A stretch of 64,000 nt of DNA from the NCBI RefSeq assembly GCF_024357955.1, contig NZ_JANEYT010000001.1, forward strand, positions 62,001 to 126,000, written 5' to 3'. Source of the DNA: Photobacterium pectinilyticum. GTDB taxonomy: Bacteria; Pseudomonadota; Gammaproteobacteria; Enterobacterales; Vibrionaceae. Shown here in pieces: positions 10,807 through 19,401 of the stretch (within the stretch, counting starts at the first letter, position 1; each line of letters starts with the position of its first letter). The notes below the pieces were generated by a model. The model was not told the origin of the DNA and did not search any database. It worked only from the letters and a program-made list of their open reading frames with translations. The position numbers were made by a program, and so were the translations under genes.

Positions 10807-10860
10807 TTTGCTCATCCTATGGCAATAATGAACCTTTGCAGCAGCGTAAAGGACTCATGA

Positions 10861-12042
10861 ATGCACTCCGACACTCGGCAACTCGATCCCCTGTTTGATC
10901 AACATATCGACCGCACCAACAGCAACAGTATCAAATGGCAAAAATACCAAGGCCAAGATATTCTGCCGATGTGGGTGGCCGATAGCGACTTCAAGGTACC
11001 GCAGGCGATCACCGATGCTCTGCATCAACATGTTGACCATGGTATCTTCGGTTATGGCAGTGCCCCAACAGCGCTGACCGATCTGATCGTCGAACGGATG
11101 CAGCACCTCTATCAATGGCATATTGAACCTGAATGGATTGTTTACCTACCGGGGCTGGTTTGTGGTATCAATTTAGCCGTTCGATCGGTCTGCCAGCCAG
11201 AGCAAGGGGTTGCCTGCCCGAGTCCAATTTATCCGCCATTCAAGTCTTCCGCCAAACTGGCCAAACGACCGCTGAGCAAGTTGCCTGTTACGCTTGAGGA
11301 ACAGCGCTGGTTAATGTCATTAGATGACAGCGCCTTATTGCCTGATACACGATTGCTGTTATTCTGCAATCCGCTTAATCCCGGCGGCACCGTATATCGC
11401 AAGAACGAACTGGAAGCCGTTGCTGCATTTGCCCAGCAACATAAGTTAATTGTCTGTTCCGACGAGATCCACTGTGACTTATTGCTTGCACCCAATTGCC
11501 AGCACATTCCCTTCGCCAGCCTCAATGATGATGCCGCGCAGCGCTCCATCACCCTACTTGCACCAAGCAAAACCTTTAATATCGCCGGGCTCGGAGCCTC
11601 GATGGCCGTTATTCCCAACCCGACGTTGAGACGAGAGTTCGTCCGCGCCAAGGCCGGGGTCGTACCCGACGTCAATGTACTGGCCTATACCGCCGCTCAG
11701 GCCGCCTATGCCCAAGGCCAGCCATGGCTGGAAAAACAACTCGCTTACTTAAGGCGCAACAAGGCCACGGTTGAACAGGCCATCAAGAACATGCCCTACC
11801 TTACCATCGCTCCAATAGAGGGAACCTACTTAGCATGGATCGATGCAACAGCATTACCGGTTAGCTCTCCGTTTAAGTTTTTCGAGCAAGCCGGTGTGGG
11901 GTTATCACCCGGTGCTGATTTTGGCAACCCAGGCTTTGTCAGGCTAAATTTTGGCTGCCGTCACCACACATTACTGAAAGCATTAAACCGAATGGAAAAA
12001 GCCGTTACGACGCTACAAGCACAACAAATGGCGAAAGAGTAA
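10861..12042 (+). CDS. PatB/MalY-type PLP-dependent C-S lyase
   Basis: The 393-residue product is a fold-type I PLP enzyme of the MalY/PatB group. It probably cleaves cystathionine or cysteine S-conjugates to a thiol, pyruvate and ammonia. The Schiff-base lysine is Lys237 in LLAPSKTFNIAGLG, and the cofactor aspartate is in VCSDEIHCD (Asp201). N-terminal features DILPMWVADSDFKVP and GIFGYGS are typical. AAAGGA precedes the ATG at 10861. A class I aminotransferase role is possible by fold, but the N-terminal signature favours a lyase. It stands alone between a terminator and a small unknown gene. Confidence 0.88.
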   Translation: MHSDTRQLDPLFDQHIDRTNSNSIKWQKYQGQDILPMWVADSDFKVPQAITDALHQHVDHGIFGYGSAPTALTDLIVERMQHLYQWHIEPEWIVYLPGLVCGINLAVRSVCQPEQGVACPSPIYPPFKSSAKLAKRPLSKLPVTLEEQRWLMSLDDSALLPDTRLLLFCNPLNPGGTVYRKNELEAVAAFAQQHKLIVCSDEIHCDLLLAPNCQHIPFASLNDDAAQRSITLLAPSKTFNIAGLGASMAVIPNPTLRREFVRAKAGVVPDVNVLAYTAAQAAYAQGQPWLEKQLAYLRRNKATVEQAIKNMPYLTIAPIEGTYLAWIDATALPVSSPFKFFEQAGVGLSPGADFGNPGFVRLNFGCRHHTLLKALNRMEKAVTTLQAQQMAKE

Positions 12043-12140
12043 CCATTCGATTGCCAACCCATACTTTTAATTAAAGAAATCATCAGCTGTACCGATACAA
12101 ACCCCATAACACTGGTTTGTTTGATTCGGTACAGTTCTTA

Positions 12141-12647
12141 ATGCAAATTCATTCACTCGACAAAGCACAGCTGATCAATGAAGTTCAGCTTGGTAGCCAA
12201 CTCAGCCATGCGGTTGAGGGGGGACGTCGTGCCGATTTTGCCTTAATGCTAGCCCTGCTCTCTCCCGATCAACTTGAAACCACCCCCGTCGACGCACTTC
12301 CAGCGCAGGGCAAAACCGAACGCGAGCTCCGTGCTTACTTTGAGTTGCCCGAGCCACAGCCGCTTTCGACCAATGAAAGTAGTTATCAAAATGCCGCCCA
12401 GCAAGCCAAGGCCTTTCATGAAAGTGGCTTGGCCGATGCACGCCTGCTTGATGGGCTAAAGCCAACGCCACTGTCTTACCCGCCACAAGGCACAAAGGGC
12501 ATGCCGGAGGAGGTATACCATAACCTTTCTGGCCACGAACGCCGCCTGCTGCCACCAACCGAAGATGCAACGATCAAGGCATCACCTCAGGATCTTTACC
12601 TTTCTTTGGTACAAGCCAAACGGTTCGCCGAAATGTACGGTGTATAA
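12141..12647 (+). CDS. Conserved hypothetical protein
   Basis: The 168-residue product is rich in Leu, Ala, Pro and Gln, with no signal peptide, membrane segment or motif I recognise. The middle (about 100-140) is Pro-rich (LKPTPLSYPPQG) and the C-terminus is helical (DLYLSLVQAKRFAEMYGV). Codon use is like its neighbours. The start could be the ATG at 12141 or an in-frame TTG at 12117; neither has a strong Shine-Dalgarno sequence. It follows the C-S lyase by about 100 bases and may be read through from it. Function unknown. Confidence 0.65.
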   Translation: MQIHSLDKAQLINEVQLGSQLSHAVEGGRRADFALMLALLSPDQLETTPVDALPAQGKTERELRAYFELPEPQPLSTNESSYQNAAQQAKAFHESGLADARLLDGLKPTPLSYPPQGTKGMPEEVYHNLSGHERRLLPPTEDATIKASPQDLYLSLVQAKRFAEMYGV

Positions 12648-12945
12648 CCCTCACCTTTACGGTATGAAAGGCAAACTTGCCTAATTTTCATGGCATGTTA
12701 GGCCAATTTACCAGTTATAGCGTTGATAAAGCTGTCATTACGGATTTAATTTCGTGACCGCCCTCATAGCTTTGTTACTTGAATGCTGCACTGTGATCAC
12801 GTTTCACTAACATTTTATTGCTAGGTCGCGAGTTTGGGGGATTATTCACAGACATGCTTTCAGCGACTCCGTAACCTAACTACATGATTTGTAAGTTGGC
12901 TTTTTGACAGTAACAGTGTGTCGGCAGCCTAATATAGGAAGAGCT

Positions 12946-13632
12946 ATGAATATCGCACATTCAGTCATTCTCATCACCGCTGCGGGCAGCCCGCTGGGTA
13001 AAGCCCTATCGCTGCACTTTGCTTCTCTAGGCGCAAAGCTAGCTTTGGTTGATGAGCGCCAACATGCCCTTAGCCAAACCCTGCAAGCATGCCAGGCCGC
13101 AGGCGCTCCCTGTCAATCCTACCTGATCCCAGATCAAAGCGAGAGAACGATTGGTACGCTGATCAACAACATCCACCAGCATTTTGGCAAAATCGAAGTG
13201 CTGGTTAATTGCTGGGTGGGGTCAGAATTACCGTTGTTGCTCAGTCCTTCATCAGTGGATAAGTTCAACCGTTCGATGAATGAAAAAGCGACCCCGTTCT
13301 TTACCTTCGGCAAACAAACTGCCCATTATATGCGGGATCACAATTGCCACGGCGTCATTATCAACCTGGCTGCGAATGAAGATTGTATCAATAGCTCTGT
13401 CCACTCAAGTTCAAAAGCCATCGTATCAGGCCTGACCCAGAGCTGGGCCAAAGAGCTTGCCGAGTTCAAAATCCGGGTCGGAGGTGTCGTGCCACTCAAT
13501 ATCGAGTGTCCCTGCAGTAATCACCCCAGCAAACTGAGCTCACCGCTTCAATATGAGATCGCCCGTAGCGCTGAATATATTGTTGCCAATGACTATTTCA
13601 ACGGCAGAATGATTGAAGCCGAAGTCAGTTAA
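12946..13632 (+). CDS. Atypical short-chain dehydrogenase/reductase
   Basis: The 228-residue product has the SDR Rossmann fold: TAAGSPLG (residues 11-18) stands where TGxxxGIG is usual, and VLVNCWVG (86-92) where NNAG is usual. The catalytic Tyr of YxxxK is replaced: the segment reads HSSSK, with His153 and Lys157. These changes suggest altered or lost oxidoreductase activity. The ATG at 12946 is preceded by AGGAAGAG, better than an in-frame TTG/GTG-type start further upstream. It converges on adhE with the adhE terminator and a repeat between them. No substrate can be given. Confidence 0.82.
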   Translation: MNIAHSVILITAAGSPLGKALSLHFASLGAKLALVDERQHALSQTLQACQAAGAPCQSYLIPDQSERTIGTLINNIHQHFGKIEVLVNCWVGSELPLLLSPSSVDKFNRSMNEKATPFFTFGKQTAHYMRDHNCHGVIINLAANEDCINSSVHSSSKAIVSGLTQSWAKELAEFKIRVGGVVPLNIECPCSNHPSKLSSPLQYEIARSAEYIVANDYFNGRMIEAEVS

Positions 13633-13677
13633 TATCAACCTGGATAAGTAATACCAACCTACATAAATATTTGATCA
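13633..13677 (+). repeat. 48-bp repeat family, rearranged copy B
   Basis: 13651-13677 carries the first 27 bases of the family (ATACCAACCTACATAAATAT, then TTGATCA). It is preceded at 13633-13650 by a diverged copy of the opposite end (TATCAACCTGGATAAGTA) in the same orientation. The two halves are therefore in head-to-tail order, unlike the intact palindromic copies at 655 and 20907. Confidence 0.65.
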
Positions 13678-13702
13678 GCCTTGCTACTTTTTGGCAGGCA
13701 AT

Positions 13703-13728
13703 AAAAAAGCCCGCCAAAATGGCGGGCT
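13703..13728 (-). terminator. Terminator of adhE
   Basis: The stem AGCCCGCC/GGCGGGCT has loop AAAAT and is followed on the minus strand by six T. It lies 45 bases after the adhE stop. Confidence 0.92.
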
Positions 13729-13772
13729 AAATTCAGGTAGTCTTTCTTGCGCTAGCTAAGCTAAAACAATGC

Positions 13773-16472
13773 TTATGCTTCAGCTTTTTCTTTCTTTGCT
13801 TTCGCTGCTGGTTTTTCTGCAACTGGCTCAGATTTCTTGATAACTGAAGTGCCTTCGTACGTCTCACCTTCAACGTAAGGCTTACCGTAGTAAGCAGCTG
13901 TTAATACTTCTTTCAGCTCGCTGATTAATGGGTAACGAGGGTTTGCACCAGTACACTGGTCATCGAACGCTTCAACAGATAGCTCGTCTAGTTTCGCTAG
14001 GAAGTCAGACTCTGGAACACCTGCTGCCTGGATTGACAGTGGGATATCTAGGTCGCCTTTCAGCTCTTCTAGCCATGCTAGTAGACGCTCGATCTTCTGA
14101 GCAGTACGGTCACCTTCTTGGCTTAGACCTAGGTGGTCAGCAACTTCAGCGTAACGACGACGTGCCTGTGGACGGTCGTACTGAGAGAATGCAGTCTGCT
14201 TAGTTGGGTTATCGTTCGCGTTGTAACGTACAACGTTAGAGATTAGTAGTGCGTTCGCCAAACCGTGTGGAAGGTGGAACTCAGCACCAATCTTGTGCGC
14301 CATTGAGTGACAAACACCTAGGAAGGCGTTCGCAAACGCGATACCAGCGATAGTTGCTGCGTTGTGAACTTTCTCACGTGCGATTGGGTCGTTAGCACCG
14401 TTCGCGTAGCTCGAAGGTAGGTACTCTTTAAGCATCTTAAGTGCTTGAAGCGCCTGTCCGTCAGAGTATTCGTTCGCAAGAACAGAAACGTATGCTTCTA
14501 GTGCGTGAGTCACGGCATCGTAACCACCGAAAGCAGTTAGCGACTTAGGCATATTCATGACTAGGTTCGCATCAACGATAGCCATTTGTGGTGTTAGTTC
14601 GTAGTCAGCTAGTGGGTACTTAGCACCAGTCTTGTCGTCGGTAACAACCGCGAAAGGTGTAACTTCAGAACCTGTACCTGATGTCGTCGTGATACATACA
14701 AGCTCAGCTTTCTTACCCATTTTCGGGAACTTGTAAATACGCTTACGGATATCCATGAAACGCATCGCTAGTTCTTCGAAGTGTGTTTCTGGGTGCTCGT
14801 ACATAACCCACATGATCTTCGCAGCATCCATTGGTGAACCACCACCAAGCGCTAGGATTACGTCAGGCTGGAAGCTCTTCATTGCTTCAGCACCTTTCTC
14901 AACAACAGAAAGCGTTGGATCTGCTTCTACGTCGAAGAAAGTTTGAACTTCAATGCCTTGCGCTTTAAGCAGGCTAACTACGTCATCTGCGTAACCGTTG
15001 TTGAATAGGAAACGGTCAGTTACTAGGAATGCGCGCTTCTTACCTTCTAGGTCGCTAAGAGCGATTGGAAGGCTACCACGACGGAAGTAAATTGATTTAG
15101 GTAGTTTGTGCCACAACATATTTTCAGCTCGCTTCGCTACTGTCTTCTTGTTGATAAGGTGCTTAGGACCTACGTTCTCAGAGATAGAGTTACCACCCCA
15201 TGAACCACAACCTAGAGTTAGAGAAGGTGCGACGTTGAAGTTGTAAAGATCACCGATACCACCGTGGGTTGTCGGGATGTTTACAAGAATACGTGCAGTT
15301 TTTAGCTTATCACCGAAGTAACGGATACGGTCTGCGTTTACATCTTGGTTAGTGTAAAGACCAGATGTGTGACCGATACCACCGATCTCAACCATAGTGA
15401 CGGCCTGAGCAACCGCGTCCTCGAAGTTGTCAGCACGGAACAAACCTAGTGTTGGAGACAGTTTCTCGTGAGCAAATGCGTCGTCGTAAGACACTTTACC
15501 CAGGCCTTCACCAACAAGTACTTTCGTATCTGCAGGAACTTTAACGCCCGCCATCTCTGCGATAGCTGCCGCTGGCTGACCAACGATCTTCGCGTTTAGG
15601 TTACCGTCGATAAGCAGTACTTTACGTACTTTATCGGCTTCTGCTTTGCTTAGTACATAAGCTTTGTGCGAAGCGAAACGCTCTTTTACTTCGTCGTATA
15701 CTTCGTCAACTACGATTGCAGCCTGCTCAGAAGCACATACCACACCGTTATCGAATGTCTTAGACATTAGGATAGAAGCAACAGCACGCTTAACGTCTGC
15801 AGTTTCGTCGATAACAACAGGAACGTTACCTGCACCAACACCGATAGCTGGTTTACCAGAAGAGTAAGCCGCTTTAACCATACCTGGACCACCAGTCGCA
15901 AGGATAAGGTTGATGTCATCATGCTTCATCAGTGCGTTAGAAAGCTCAACTGAAGGCTGGTCGATCCAACCAATGATGTCTTTCGGTGCACCAGCAGCAA
16001 TCGCAGCATCAAGGACTAGCTTAGCAGCATCGTTTGTTGAGTTCTTAGCACGTGGGTGTGGCGAGAAGATAATCGCGTTACGTGTTTTAAGTGAGATTAG
16101 AGATTTGAAGATTGCAGTAGATGTTGGGTTAGTTGTCGGTACGATACCGCAAATAATACCTACTGGTTCTGCGATAGTCATGGTGCCGAACTCTTCGTTC
16201 TCGTCCAAAATACCGCAGGTTTTTTCGTCTTTGTATTTGTTGTAGATAAATTCTGAAGCGAAGTGGTTTTTAATAACCTTATCTTCAACAATACCCATAC
16301 CAGACTCGGCTACAGCTTGTTGAGCTAGAGGAATACGAGCATTGTTCGCGGCAAGAGAAGCTGCGCGGAAAATTTTGTCTACTTGCTCTTGAGAGTATGT
16401 AGCAAACTCTTTCTGAGCCGCTTTAACGCGTGCAACCATTGCATCTAGTTCAGCCATATTAGTAACAGGCAT
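13773..16472 (-). CDS. adhE: Bifunctional acetaldehyde-CoA/alcohol dehydrogenase AdhE
   Basis: AdhE reduces acetyl-CoA to acetaldehyde and then ethanol, regenerating NAD+ in fermentation; the E. coli enzyme forms filaments called spirosomes. Residues 1-440 form the aldehyde dehydrogenase half, with catalytic Cys246 in FDNGVVCASEQ. From about 450 on is the iron-dependent alcohol dehydrogenase half, with ALGGGSPMDAAKIMW, the GYDAVTHALEAY segment and metal-binding histidines in CHSMAHKIGAEFHLPHG. The Lys/Ala/Glu-rich tail after about residue 875 is low in complexity. Length (899) is typical. Codon use is highly biased, as in an abundant protein. It is divergent from a MarC-family gene, as ychE is next to adhE in E. 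coli. Confidence 0.98.
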   Translation of the reverse strand: MPVTNMAELDAMVARVKAAQKEFATYSQEQVDKIFRAASLAANNARIPLAQQAVAESGMGIVEDKVIKNHFASEFIYNKYKDEKTCGILDENEEFGTMTIAEPVGIICGIVPTTNPTSTAIFKSLISLKTRNAIIFSPHPRAKNSTNDAAKLVLDAAIAAGAPKDIIGWIDQPSVELSNALMKHDDINLILATGGPGMVKAAYSSGKPAIGVGAGNVPVVIDETADVKRAVASILMSKTFDNGVVCASEQAAIVVDEVYDEVKERFASHKAYVLSKAEADKVRKVLLIDGNLNAKIVGQPAAAIAEMAGVKVPADTKVLVGEGLGKVSYDDAFAHEKLSPTLGLFRADNFEDAVAQAVTMVEIGGIGHTSGLYTNQDVNADRIRYFGDKLKTARILVNIPTTHGGIGDLYNFNVAPSLTLGCGSWGGNSISENVGPKHLINKKTVAKRAENMLWHKLPKSIYFRRGSLPIALSDLEGKKRAFLVTDRFLFNNGYADDVVSLLKAQGIEVQTFFDVEADPTLSVVEKGAEAMKSFQPDVILALGGGSPMDAAKIMWVMYEHPETHFEELAMRFMDIRKRIYKFPKMGKKAELVCITTTSGTGSEVTPFAVVTDDKTGAKYPLADYELTPQMAIVDANLVMNMPKSLTAFGGYDAVTHALEAYVSVLANEYSDGQALQALKMLKEYLPSSYANGANDPIAREKVHNAATIAGIAFANAFLGVCHSMAHKIGAEFHLPHGLANALLISNVVRYNANDNPTKQTAFSQYDRPQARRRYAEVADHLGLSQEGDRTAQKIERLLAWLEELKGDLDIPLSIQAAGVPESDFLAKLDELSVEAFDDQCTGANPRYPLISELKEVLTAAYYGKPYVEGETYEGTSVIKKSEPVAEKPAAKAKKEKAEA

Positions 16473-17179
16473 AGTTAACTCCTAACTTAAGATTGAAAAC
16501 TTTTTAGTAAGGATGCGAAAACATCCTTGGGGGTTATCCGGGAGCTATCCTGCTCAAAAAACCGGTAACACACATACTTAGTAAATTGCTTTCAAAACTG
16601 ATTATATTCTTTCACAGCTCGAAAATAATTGATTTAGATCACTTGTAACCATTTAGAGCTACACCATGCTATTTTTTGACGCATATCACCCAAGACACTA
16701 ACCTGAATGGTCAAATTGTGACCCGATCGATTAATAACCAACAAACAGCAGCTGTATCACACCGACATCAAGCCATAAAATTACGTAATAAAGCTACACA
16801 GTTTGTCATATTTAGTTCATAACGAGAGCTGATTCACACTTTTTAAGGTCACCAATCCAGTTTTGTTTCATTAATGTAGCACGTAATCCGCTCATCAAAG
16901 AGTAACCTAAATCAACGCCTTTTACACCACCGCAACAAGATATTCATAAATAACTTTTTATAGGGGTAGATATAACTATTTTTAATTGGTGCAATACAGA
17001 CTATTGGCTTAAAGTATCGCCGATCAACAGGTTTATACTGTTTTAATCGAAGGTTCGATCACGGGATGAACAAGCCTAGCTGACTTTAGTCACCATTCCC
17101 TGCGATGCAATTTCTTACCCTTTGGCTATTCTGGTTACCTGTTGGGCTTAAAACTCCCATAATTAATACTAAAATCTAT
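16473..17179. other. adhE/marC divergent regulatory region
   Basis: About 700 bases without a convincing gene, AT-rich. It should carry the adhE leader and promoter on the minus strand and the MarC-gene promoter on the plus strand. An FNR-like palindrome lies at 16629-16642. Long untranslated leaders are common for adhE, and this region has room for one. I could not recognise a small RNA. Confidence 0.5.
16629..16642. promoter_or_regulatory. Candidate FNR box upstream of adhE
   Basis: TTGATTTAGATCAC matches the FNR consensus TTGATNNNNATCAA except for the last base. It lies about 157 bases upstream of the adhE start, fitting anaerobic control of a fermentation gene. CRP sites share this symmetry, so the regulator is not certain. 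Confidence 0.5.
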
Positions 17180-17818
17180 ATGCAAACATTTGAATTAGCC
17201 ATTTTTCTGCAGTTTTTTGTTGGCCTGATTGCTGCCGTCAACCCGATAGGTATCATGCCGATTTTTGTCTCGCTGACTGGCCATATGAGCCCGGAAGAAC
17301 GAAACAAAACGGCACTGACGGCCAACATTGCTGTCACTGTTATCCTGACCGTATCACTACTTGCGGGTCAGTTCTTGCTGGACATGTTCAGTATTTCCCT
17401 GGACTCATTCCGGGTCGCCGGTGGTCTGCTACTATTAACCATCGCGTTTTCGATGATGAGCGGTAAGCTGGGTGAAGATAAACAGAACAAACAGGAAAAA
17501 TCCGAATCTGTCAGCCGTGAACAGATTGGCGTTGTACCACTAGCGATGCCATTGATGGCTGGCCCCGGTGCGATCAGTTCAACCATTGTTTATGGTTCAC
17601 GTTACCCGGGGATGAGCAGCACGGTCGGTATTGCGCTAACTATCGTTGTTTTTGCAACCTGTTGTTGGATGCTATTTCGCGCGGCACCCATTATCGTCCG
17701 TTTCTTGGGCCAAACTGGTATCAACGTGATCACCCGTATTATGGGTTTGATTCTAGCCGCGCTGGGTATTGAATTTATTGCCAATGGCCTGCGTACCCTT
17801 TTTCCAGGATTAGCCTGA
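17180..17818 (+). CDS. ychE: MarC family membrane protein (YchE-like)
   Basis: The 212-residue product belongs to the MarC/UPF0056 family of inner-membrane proteins with about six helices and unknown transport function. The family signature GLIAAVNPIGIMPIFVSLT is near the N-terminus, and PLAMPLMAGPGAIS is near residue 120. I start at the ATG at 17180, which gives the usual MQTFELAIF beginning; an in-frame ATG at 17105 would add 25 residues with no family match. Position next to adhE matches E. coli ychE. An earlier proposed link of MarC to antibiotic resistance was not supported. Confidence 0.88.
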   Translation: MQTFELAIFLQFFVGLIAAVNPIGIMPIFVSLTGHMSPEERNKTALTANIAVTVILTVSLLAGQFLLDMFSISLDSFRVAGGLLLLTIAFSMMSGKLGEDKQNKQEKSESVSREQIGVVPLAMPLMAGPGAISSTIVYGSRYPGMSSTVGIALTIVVFATCCWMLFRAAPIIVRFLGQTGINVITRIMGLILAALGIEFIANGLRTLFPGLA

Positions 17819-17857
17819 TCAATTAAGCGGAAAACCTTCATTTTCTCCCACTCAAAT

Positions 17858-17881
17858 AGCCGAATGTTCACTTCGGCTTTT
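17858..17881 (+). terminator. Terminator after the MarC-family gene
   Basis: The stem AGCCGAA/TTCGGCT has a 7-base loop and only four T. Confidence 0.65.
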
Positions 17882-18051
17882 GAATAACGCCTCCCCCCCC
17901 TTCCGTACTCAATTTAATCAATAATCGCGACTAAAAATTGAGCGGTTTAGCATAACTATAAGATAAATAACTATTTGCGCTTCAGCGTCAACTATACTCG
18001 ATTTAGTTCCTTTCCACCTACAGACTGCATCAGCCATTATGGGAAGACACG

Positions 18052-18489
18052 TTGAAAAATAAAGATAAAGTCATAGTTGGATGGCAAGAATGGGTGAGTT
18101 TGCCTCAACTTGGAATCGAAAGAATTAAAGCCAAAGTAGATACGGGCGCCAAAACCTCATGTCTACATACATTTGCCATCGAAGAATTTCGCAAGAATGA
18201 ACAGCTCTGGATACGATTTTGGGTCCACCCCGTTCAGTCAAATGATGAGTTAGTTGTTCAGTGCGAATCACAGGTGTTAGACCAACGGTTAGTGAGGGAC
18301 TCTGGCGGTCATCAGACACAGCGTTACGTTATTAATACGGAGTTAGTCGCTGGCAATTTATCTTTTCCGATCGAAATGACACTCACTCCAAGGGACAATA
18401 TGAAATTCCGAATGTTGCTCGGTCGTACATCACTGAAGGCGAAAATGGTGGTTGACCCAGCGAAATCCTTCCTGCTTGCTAAGGAGTAA
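18052..18489 (+). CDS. RimB-like retropepsin-family protease
   Basis: This 145-residue protein is a single retropepsin-like domain of the same family as the lipoprotein at 7466-8233, but lacks a signal peptide and should be cytosolic. Asp30-Thr-Gly-Ala (KAKVDTGAKTSCLHT) is the key motif, and FRMLLGRTSLKAKMVVDPAKSF closes the domain. The TTG at 18052, preceded by GGGAAG, is the only good start. It sits 6 bases before rimK, whose Shine-Dalgarno overlaps its end. In Pseudomonas rimB is paired with rimK and modulates S6 modification; a similar trimming or activating role is inferred. Confidence 0.85.
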   Translation: MKNKDKVIVGWQEWVSLPQLGIERIKAKVDTGAKTSCLHTFAIEEFRKNEQLWIRFWVHPVQSNDELVVQCESQVLDQRLVRDSGGHQTQRYVINTELVAGNLSFPIEMTLTPRDNMKFRMLLGRTSLKAKMVVDPAKSFLLAKE

Positions 18490-18495
18490 CACGTA

Positions 18496-19401
18496 GTGAA
18501 AATAGGTATTTTATCCCGCAACAAAGAATTATATTCAACTCGCCGACTCATAGAGGCGTGTGAAGCTCGTGGACATGAACACAAAATCATTGATGTGCTT
18601 CGTTGTTATATGAACATCAACTCAACATTACCCTCCATTCACCTTAAAGGAGAGGAACTTGAAGGGTTTGATGCCATTATTCCTCGTATTGGCTCATCCG
18701 TCACTTTCTATGGATGTGCTGTGTTGCGGCAATTTGAAATGATGGGGGTTTTTCCTGTCAATGAATCAGTCGCTATTACTCGCTCTCGGGATAAATTACG
18801 TTCATTACAATTACTGTCGCGTAAAAATATTGGCATGCCCATCACTGGTTTTGCTAGTAAACCGGGTGACATTAAAGATTTAATAAAAATGGTTGGCGGT
18901 GCACCTGTCGTCATAAAATTATTGGAAGGCACACAAGGTATTGGTGTTGTGCTTGCTGAGACTCCAAAAGCCGCAGAAAGCGTAATTGAAGCATTCATGG
19001 GGCTCAAAGCAAACATTATGGTACAGGAATATATCAAAGAAGCTGGTGGTGCTGACATTAGGTGTTTCGTTATTGGTGATAAAGTGATCGCCGCCATGAA
19101 GCGACAAGCACAGGCTGGTGAATTTCGTTCAAACCTCCACCGAGGTGGAGAAGCCTCACTCATACGAATAACGCCAACAGAAAGAAAAACCGCCGTTGAA
19201 GCGGCTAAAGTGATGGGACTCAGTGTCGCTGGGGTCGATTTACTACGCTCCGAACGTGGCCCCTTAGTCATGGAAGTGAACTCTTCCCCGGGTCTAGAAG
19301 GCATAGAAACAGCAACGGGCAAAGATGTGGCTGGTATGATCATCGATTACATTGAAAAAAATGCCCACTCAAAAAGGACAAGAACTCGTGGTAAAGGTTA
19401 A
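18496..19401 (+). CDS. rimK: RimK-type alpha-L-glutamate ligase
   Basis: RimK adds glutamate residues to the C-terminus of ribosomal protein S6 and can make poly-glutamate. The 301-residue ATP-grasp protein shows [18 protein letters not shown] at its start and the ATP loop [48 protein letters not shown] and the metal site [16 protein letters not shown] follow. The start is GTG at 18496 with AAGGAG about 10 bases before it. A basic tail ([11 protein letters not shown]) follows the fold. It lies between a RimB-like protease and an M14-type deacylase whose start overlaps its end. Confidence 0.95.
   Translation: MKIGILSRNKELYSTRRLIEACEARGHEHKIIDVLRCYMNINSTLPSIHLKGEELEGFDAIIPRIGSSVTFYGCAVLRQFEMMGVFPVNESVAITRSRDKLRSLQLLSRKNIGMPITGFASKPGDIKDLIKMVGGAPVVIKLLEGTQGIGVVLAETPKAAESVIEAFMGLKANIMVQEYIKEAGGADIRCFVIGDKVIAAMKRQAQAGEFRSNLHRGGEASLIRITPTERKTAVEAAKVMGLSVAGVDLLRSERGPLVMEVNSSPGLEGIETATGKDVAGMIIDYIEKNAHSKRTRTRGKG

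Noticed and set aside
13773..16472. Several long open frames on the strand opposite adhE and other biased genes (for example 15910-16245)
   Set aside because: They are shadows caused by strong codon bias; they lack start signals and domains.
16717..16736. CRP-like half site (TTGTGA...) in the adhE/marC region
   Set aside because: Only one half matches the consensus well, so it is not listed as a site.
17893..17900. Run of eight C upstream of the RimB-like gene as a phase-variable switch
   Set aside because: It is 150 bases from the start codon and outside any obvious promoter spacer, so I see no mechanism.
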